Positions 52,393-56,928 of a stretch of DNA of 56,928 nucleotides are shown piece after piece. Within the stretch, counting starts at the first letter, position 1. Each line of letters opens with the position of its first letter. Origin of the DNA: Akkermansiaceae bacterium UBA1315. Its GTDB lineage: Bacteria; Verrucomicrobiota; Verrucomicrobiia; Verrucomicrobiales; Akkermansiaceae. The position numbers were made by a program, and so were the translations under genes. The stretch covers positions 1 through 56,928 of the forward strand of contig DBTN01000033.1 of assembly GCA_002307065.1 (NCBI GenBank), written 5' to 3'. Below the pieces are notes generated by a model. It did not search any database, was not told the DNA's origin, and was given only the letters and a program-made list of their open reading frames with translations.

Positions 52393-54626
52393 AATGGGTC
52401 GAGCGGCTGGCGGCGTTTTTCGATCGCCATCCGTTGTTCGGTGCTGCGATGGCGGCGGTCGCCTGCATTTTGCTGGCGAATTTTCATCCCGTTGTCGGTT
52501 GGGTCGGGATCGGTCTGATCGGCGGGATCGGTGCGGTTTTGGGAAAAAGTCGCCTGGCGATCGCGTGGGTGATTTGCGGGTTGGTGGCGGTCACGGTTTT
52601 TTCGCTGCGGAATCATCAGCGCGATGAAATCGGATCGAAGCTCCTGAAATCCGGCGGCGGTCCGGTCGAGGCGGTTTTATCGGCGGATTCGAAAGGCGGC
52701 GGCGGGCTTTGGTCGGCACCCGTTGAGTTGCTCGGGAAGCACCGCGGCGCGAAAGTTTGGTGGGAAGGTCGCGGCGTCGGACCGGTTTCAGGGGCGCGAG
52801 TGTCGGCTTCAGGGAATTTTCAACCCCTGCCGGAACCTCGGAATCCCGGAGAATTCGACGAAGCGGAATGGCTGCGCCGAAAAGGGATTTCGGCAGTTTT
52901 TCAAGCAAGCGAGGGACGGGTCGAGACTCCTGGGTGGCCGGCATTCGGAGCACGACTGCGTGCCGGATTTCGCACGGCGGTGACCATCGGATTGGAGGAA
53001 GATTCCGAGTCGGCACGGGTGATCCGGGCGATCGTGATGGGTGAGATTCCGCCGGACTCGGACGAGCTGATCGCCGCGTTCCGCAACAGTGGGACGCTGC
53101 ATATTTTTTCCGTCAGCGGCATGCACGTCGCGATGCTTGGCAGCATCGCGTGGCTGGTTTTGCGGTTTTTGGGTGTGCCGAGAAAGTGGGCGATCATCGG
53201 CCTGATCCCGTTGATTTTTGGTTACGCATGGATTTGCGGAAACAGTCCGCCGGCGTTGCGCTCGGCTTGGATGATGGCGGTTTTCCTCTTGGCGTTCGTT
53301 TTTCAGCGGCGACCGGATTTGCTTAATGCTCTGGGCGCGGTGTTGCTCGGGGCGATGCTTTGGAACGGAAATCTGTTATTTCAGGCAGGGGTTCAGCTTT
53401 CCTATGGGGTCGTCGCCGCGATCGCGGTGGGCACCGCGTGGGCGACTCGGGCGTTCGTTTGGTTGGAAAAACCGGAGGAGTATCTGCCGCAGGATTTGCG
53501 GAGCGGGTGGCAATCGTTCTGGCAAAATCTGCGACATCAAACGGCTCAGTCGCTCGCCGTTTCCTCGGCAGCGTGGGCGGGATCGACGCCGTTGACGGTT
53601 TTCCATTTTGGTCTCGTGACGCCGGTCGCGGTCATTTCTTCGGTGATCTTGGTGCCGATCGTTTTTGGATTGTTGAGCGCGGCGCTGGTTTCCGCAGCGG
53701 TGTATCCGGTTTGGCCGGAGGGCGCGAAATTCGTGAACCGAGCGAACGGAAAATGGGCAAATGGTTGCGTCTGGACGGCGAAACGATTTTCGGAAATCCC
53801 CGGTTCGCATTTTCAGGTGCGCCGAGACAGCGAACCATTTTTGTTGATTTACGATCTGGAATACGGGGCGGGAGCGGCGTGTTTTTCTGGCGGAAATGCG
53901 GGAGGGGTGATGATCGATTGCGGAGATCCACGGGGATTTAAACGAAAAATTCTTCCATCGTTGCGCAAACGAGGAGTGGAGCCCGATTCGGTCGTTTTAA
54001 GTCACGCTGACGGAAATCACCTCGGTGGTGCGAGTCAGGTGTGGGAGGGGTTTCCGGTGAAACAGGCGCTTCTCCCGGTGGGTAAATCACGCAGCCCGAA
54101 TTACCGGTCGTGGCTGGAAGATGCGCCGGAAGCAGGCGTTAAGGTGTTGCAAGCGTCAGGTTTCCAAGGGGTTCCATTGCCGCTCGGAGCGTGGCTGGAA
54201 GTTTTGCACGCGCCGGAAACGGACTCGCAAAATGCCTCGGCGGATGAGCGAGTGGCGATTTTTCGACTGCATTGGAACGGATGGAAAATTTTGTTCACCA
54301 GTGACGCAGGCCTTCTGACAGAGCGAAAGCTGCTCGATTCCGGAAAAAATCTGGATGCTGACGTGATCGTCGCCGGTCGGCATACGCGGGATCTGGCCTT
54401 GGGGGATGAATTTTTGGACGCGGTGAAACCACAGGTCATTGTCGCCTCTCATGCCGATTTTCCGATCGAAGAACGGCTGTCGTCCCGGCAGGTGGAATAT
54501 TGGAAATCGCGCGGGATTCAGGTGATGAATCAAAAGCAAACCGGCGGCGTGACGATCCGGGTGGTCGGGGAAACGCTGCGCCTGGAAGGTTTTGTGGATG
54601 GGACAGTGGTGGAACTGGGGAGATAA
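52389..54626 (+). CDS. comEC: ComEC/Rec2 family DNA-uptake channel with a metallo-beta-lactamase-like domain
   Basis: 745 aa from the ATG at 52389. N-terminal membrane helices, then a loop domain resembling DUF4131 (GRGVGPVSGARV), then the Competence region with SGTLHIFSVSGMHVAMLG and SPPALRSAWMMAVFLLA, hallmarks of ComEC. The C-terminal ~230 residues are a metallo-beta-lactamase-like domain, but the metal motif reads S-H539-A-D541-G-N543-H544: the usual second Asp of SHxDxDHxGG is Asn. It transports one DNA strand across the inner membrane during natural transformation. It is translationally coupled to the preceding TPR membrane protein. Confidence 0.9.
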   Translation: MKWVERLAAFFDRHPLFGAAMAAVACILLANFHPVVGWVGIGLIGGIGAVLGKSRLAIAWVICGLVAVTVFSLRNHQRDEIGSKLLKSGGGPVEAVLSADSKGGGGLWSAPVELLGKHRGAKVWWEGRGVGPVSGARVSASGNFQPLPEPRNPGEFDEAEWLRRKGISAVFQASEGRVETPGWPAFGARLRAGFRTAVTIGLEEDSESARVIRAIVMGEIPPDSDELIAAFRNSGTLHIFSVSGMHVAMLGSIAWLVLRFLGVPRKWAIIGLIPLIFGYAWICGNSPPALRSAWMMAVFLLAFVFQRRPDLLNALGAVLLGAMLWNGNLLFQAGVQLSYGVVAAIAVGTAWATRAFVWLEKPEEYLPQDLRSGWQSFWQNLRHQTAQSLAVSSAAWAGSTPLTVFHFGLVTPVAVISSVILVPIVFGLLSAALVSAAVYPVWPEGAKFVNRANGKWANGCVWTAKRFSEIPGSHFQVRRDSEPFLLIYDLEYGAGAACFSGGNAGGVMIDCGDPRGFKRKILPSLRKRGVEPDSVVLSHADGNHLGGASQVWEGFPVKQALLPVGKSRSPNYRSWLEDAPEAGVKVLQASGFQGVPLPLGAWLEVLHAPETDSQNASADERVAIFRLHWNGWKILFTSDAGLLTERKLLDSGKNLDADVIVAGRHTRDLALGDEFLDAVKPQVIVASHADFPIEERLSSRQVEYWKSRGIQVMNQKQTGGVTIRVVGETLRLEGFVDGTVVELGR

Positions 54627-54677
54627 GAGCCTTTTCAAGCCCCCACATGGCCACGGATCGGGACGGAAATGAAACGG

Positions 54678-55283
54678 TCAACCCTCGCTCTGCAGCAAAA
54701 CCGGTTTCCGACACCTCAACCGGAACATCGATTTTCCTTCAGCTTCCCATTGGATCTGGAAATCGGTTTTCGGATAAAAAAACGAGTCTTCGGTCCATTC
54801 GAGGATCTCAAACCGGTTGTGGTTTTTCACGACCTCGCTGGCCCATTCGAAATATTCATCATGATCGGTCATGAAGAGAAATTCTCCGCCGGGCAGGAGG
54901 GAATTCCAAACGGCATCGAGAAAACCGGTCTGCACGAGGCGTCGGCGATGGTGGCGAAGTTTCGGCCATGGATCGGGGCACAGCAGGTGAAGCCGGGACA
55001 CGCAGGCATCGGGCAATAACCACTCGACGGTGTAGCGGCTTTCGAGGCGGAGGACTCGCGCATTTTTTAAACCATTGCGGGTCAGCTTTTTACAAACTTT
55101 TCGGACGCGGCCAAGCAGTCTCTCGACTCCGAGGAAATCGCGCTCGGGAAACTCTTTTGCCATGCCGAGAAGGAACAATCCATCGCCGCACCCGAGGTCA
55201 ATTTCCAGCGGACGATCGTCCGAACAGATTTCCGACCGGTCGATTTTTTGGAAATAGTGGGCTGGCACGAATTCCCCCGCCAT
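54678..55283 (-). CDS. trmB: tRNA (guanine-N7-)-methyltransferase
   Basis: 201 aa from the ATG at 55283. SAM-binding motif IDLGCGDG (28-35), a RSRYTVEWLL-type motif, the family-diagnostic LLCPDPWPKLRHHRRRLVQ (~95-115) and FMTDHDEYFEW are intact. It methylates G46 of tRNAs. The frame stays open to 55469, and an N-terminal extension with LEFEIAQRRANRLITPVTA could be translated from a non-ATG start, because many TrmB proteins carry N-terminal tails; the true start is uncertain. It is convergent with comEC. Confidence 0.9.
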   Translation of the reverse strand: MAGEFVPAHYFQKIDRSEICSDDRPLEIDLGCGDGLFLLGMAKEFPERDFLGVERLLGRVRKVCKKLTRNGLKNARVLRLESRYTVEWLLPDACVSRLHLLCPDPWPKLRHHRRRLVQTGFLDAVWNSLLPGGEFLFMTDHDEYFEWASEVVKNHNRFEILEWTEDSFFYPKTDFQIQWEAEGKSMFRLRCRKPVLLQSEG

Positions 55284-55448
55284 GGCTGGACGAGGGAGGA
55301 TATTAAGAGGCTGCGACGCGGTCACCGGCGTTATCAACCGGTTTGCGCGGCGCTGGGCAATCTCAAATTCGAGGCGGGACAGAGTCTGTGAGGAAAGAAT
55401 CGATTTCCTTCGAAACGAAAGTCCGGGGTCCAATTGTTGGGTTCCCGC

Positions 55449-55478
55449 TTGACGCTGTTTCCTCCGCACTCCTAGCTT
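55449..55478 (+). promoter_or_regulatory. Possible sigma-70-type promoter of accB-accC
   Basis: TTGACG (55449-55454) and TAGCTT (55473-55478) with an 18-bp spacer, ~60 bp upstream of the accB start. The -35 fits well and the -10 poorly. Confidence 0.35.
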
Positions 55479-55540
55479 GAAGTCCTGACGCGCGTCTCGT
55501 TTGACCGCCTCTCAATTTAAACTCCGAATCTCTCGCCACC

Positions 55541-56011
55541 GTGGACCTCCAGGAAATCCGTCGAATCGTCGAACTCATGAACGAGCACGGGCTCACTCAT
55601 TTCGACCTCACCAAAAAGGACTTTCACCTGAAGCTGAAAAAAGGCCCGGATTTCGACGATATCCGTGGACTCCTCGCCAGCCTGCCGACTGCCCCGGCCG
55701 CCGCGCCCGTTCAAGCCGCAGCCGCGCCGGCTGTTTCCGGTGGAGCGCCAGCGACTCCGGCCGCTCCCGCCGCCGAAGGTGCAGAGATCACCTCGCCGAT
55801 GGTCGGAACCTTCTATCGGAAATCCGCTCCCGACGCACCTCCATTCGTGGATGTCGGCAGCACCGTTTCCGAAGGCCAGACGCTTTGCATCATCGAAGCG
55901 ATGAAGGTCATGAACGAAATCAAAGCCGAGCGTTCCGGCACGATTTGCGCCACGATCGCCGTCGATGGCAATCCGGTGCAATTCGGTGATGTCCTTTTCC
56001 GCATCAAGTGA
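55541..56011 (+). CDS. accB: Biotin carboxyl carrier protein of acetyl-CoA carboxylase
   Basis: 156 aa from GTG. An N-terminal dimerisation-type helix (IRRIVELMNEHGLTHFDL), an Ala/Pro-rich flexible linker (~50-80), then the biotinyl domain with SPMVGTFYR and EAMKVMNE; Lys122 is the biotinylated residue. It carries the carboxyl group between biotin carboxylase and the carboxyltransferase in fatty acid synthesis. accC starts 48 bp downstream. The intervening leader contains a direct repeat CTGAAAACT. Confidence 0.95.
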   Translation: MDLQEIRRIVELMNEHGLTHFDLTKKDFHLKLKKGPDFDDIRGLLASLPTAPAAAPVQAAAAPAVSGGAPATPAAPAAEGAEITSPMVGTFYRKSAPDAPPFVDVGSTVSEGQTLCIIEAMKVMNEIKAERSGTICATIAVDGNPVQFGDVLFRIK

Positions 56012-56059
56012 CCGGTTTTCGTCCTGAAAACTGAAGACTGAAAACTAGCAAACTTTTCC

Positions 56060-56928
56060 ATGTTCAAGCGTGTCCTGGTCGCCAATCGCGGCGAAATTGC
56101 TCTCCGCATCATCCGCGCCTGCCGCGAGTTGGATGTCGAATCCGTTGCGGTTTATTCCGAAGCGGATGTCGATTCGATGCACGTTCAACTCGCTGATGAG
56201 GCGGTTTGCATCGGACCTGCGTCCAGCAAGGAATCGTATCTGAAGGCCGACCGGATCATCGCCGCGGCGGAGATCACGGGTGCGGACGCGATTCACCCGG
56301 GCTACGGTTTCCTTTCCGAAAACGCCCGCTTTGCGGAAATTTGCGCAACTTCGGGGATCACGTTCATCGGACCTTCCGCGAAGATCATTTCCCTGATGGG
56401 TGATAAGGCGACCGCTCGTGCGACCGCTGTTGCCAACGGTGTGCCGATCACGCCTGGAACCGGTCTGATGGACAGCCCGGAAGCCGCGCTGATCGAAGCG
56501 AAAAAAATGGGGTTCCCGGTCATGATCAAAGCGACCGCCGGTGGTGGTGGCCGCGGGATGCGTCCGTGCTTTAAAGAGGAAGAATTCATCGCCCTGTTCC
56601 GCGCCGCGTCGAATGAAGCGCTGGCTGCCTTCGGAAATGGCGACTGCTATTTGGAAAAGCTCGTGATCAATCCGCATCACGTCGAGTTCCAGGTCATTGC
56701 CGATTCCCATGGGAATTTCATCCATCTTGGCGAACGCGATTGCTCGATGCAGCGCCGGAACCAAAAGATCATCGAAGAATGCCCGTCGCCGCTTTTGACC
56801 CCCGAGCTCCGCGCACGGATGGGCGAGGCGTCGGTGAACTTGATCAAAAACATCGGCTATCAAAACGCCGGGACGATCGAATATCTCGTCGATGAAGCGG
56901 CGGAAAATTTCTATTTCATGGAAATGAA
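56060..56928 (+). CDS. accC: Biotin carboxylase of acetyl-CoA carboxylase (3' truncated by the window end)
   Basis: 289 codons are visible and the rest lies beyond the window. MFKRVLVANRGEIALRI, HPGYGFLSEN, GDKATAR, the glycine-rich ATP loop IKATAGGGGRGMR and the catalytic region HVEFQVIADSHGN, GERDCSMQRRNQKIIEECPSP are all present. It carboxylates the biotin of AccB with ATP and bicarbonate. It is directly downstream of accB, the standard accBC order. The antisense frame of 272 codons is a shadow. Confidence 0.96.
   Translation, partial: MFKRVLVANRGEIALRIIRACRELDVESVAVYSEADVDSMHVQLADEAVCIGPASSKESYLKADRIIAAAEITGADAIHPGYGFLSENARFAEICATSGITFIGPSAKIISLMGDKATARATAVANGVPITPGTGLMDSPEAALIEAKKMGFPVMIKATAGGGGRGMRPCFKEEEFIALFRAASNEALAAFGNGDCYLEKLVINPHHVEFQVIADSHGNFIHLGERDCSMQRRNQKIIEECPSPLLTPELRARMGEASVNLIKNIGYQNAGTIEYLVDEAAENFYFMEM

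Noticed and set aside
56045..56863. 272-codon minus-strand frame
   Set aside because: It is antisense to accC, whose motifs are complete on the plus strand.
1..56928. CRISPR array or tandem repeats from the ACCGGT sites
   Set aside because: The sites are 6-8 bp, irregularly spaced and partly inside codons; there are no constant repeats with spacers and no cas genes.

Overview
The window is chromosomal DNA of a Gram-negative (diderm) member of the Verrucomicrobiota, probably class Verrucomicrobiae. The case rests on a PEP-CTERM secreted protein ending in RRRR, a TIGR02597-like paralogue-family protein, a DUF1844 gene, C-terminal secreted-protein modules typical of that phylum, and LPS genes (lptD, kdsA, an lptC/OstA-like gene, lptB, lpxR). 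Most genes are ordinary single-copy housekeeping genes. There is no rRNA, IS element, integrase, prophage or CRISPR array. Three tRNAs are present: Pro-GGG, His-GTG and Cys-GCA.

Layout. 1-7.4 kb: the end of a large secreted protein, a strong terminator, then a tight six-gene TonB-type energy operon (DUF3450, long TtpC-like ExbB, ExbD, TonB, TPR protein, OprP-like porin). 7.6-9.3 kb: an AT-richer secreted-protein pair (TIGR02597-like, PEP-CTERM). 9.5-15.8 kb: tRNA-Pro, argC-argJ, glutaredoxin, tyrS, tRNA-His, rnc and a secreted sugar-isomerase-like protein. 15.8-20.6 kb: mpl, HAD hydrolase, APC permease and a TIGR01777 epimerase. 20.7-30.3 kb: lptD, nitroreductase, a small membrane protein, M16 peptidase, DUF1844, then kdsA, lptC/OstA-like and lptB. 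30.3-35.5 kb (minus strand): SNase-like nuclease and M23 peptidase, an MFS sugar transporter, ilvC and an M14 carboxypeptidase-like gene. 35.6-36.8 kb: an AT-rich two-gene island of unknown function. 36.9-42.4 kb: MmcQ/YjbR, dienelactone hydrolase, LLM oxidoreductase, a small protein, LysR, a 690-bp non-coding stretch and a second MFS transporter. 42.5-50.1 kb: GDPD, tRNA-Cys, bioA, prfC, a class D beta-lactamase, pfkA and lpxR. 50.1-56.9 kb: a histone-deacetylase-like gene, a RelE-like protein, a TPR membrane protein with comEC, trmB, and accB-accC (accC is cut by the window end).

Functional links. The exb cluster should use the proton motive force of the inner membrane for work at the outer membrane, and its last gene encodes an outer-membrane porin rather than a classical TonB receptor. 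kdsA, the lptC-like gene, lptB, lptD and lpxR cover Kdo synthesis, LPS export and lipid A remodelling. mpl, M23 and M14 enzymes handle peptidoglycan turnover. argC/argJ, ilvC, bioA and accB/accC provide biosynthetic capacity.

Three window-wide properties stand out. (1) The palindrome ACCGGT, often as AACCGGTT, is extremely over-represented from about 9.6 kb onward, but scarce in the first 9.4 kb and absent from the AT-rich island and the 40.3-41.0 kb non-coding stretch. (2) Start codons almost never have a recognisable Shine-Dalgarno sequence. (3) A TTCTTGATTCTGG-type repeat recurs in at least four intergenic regions.
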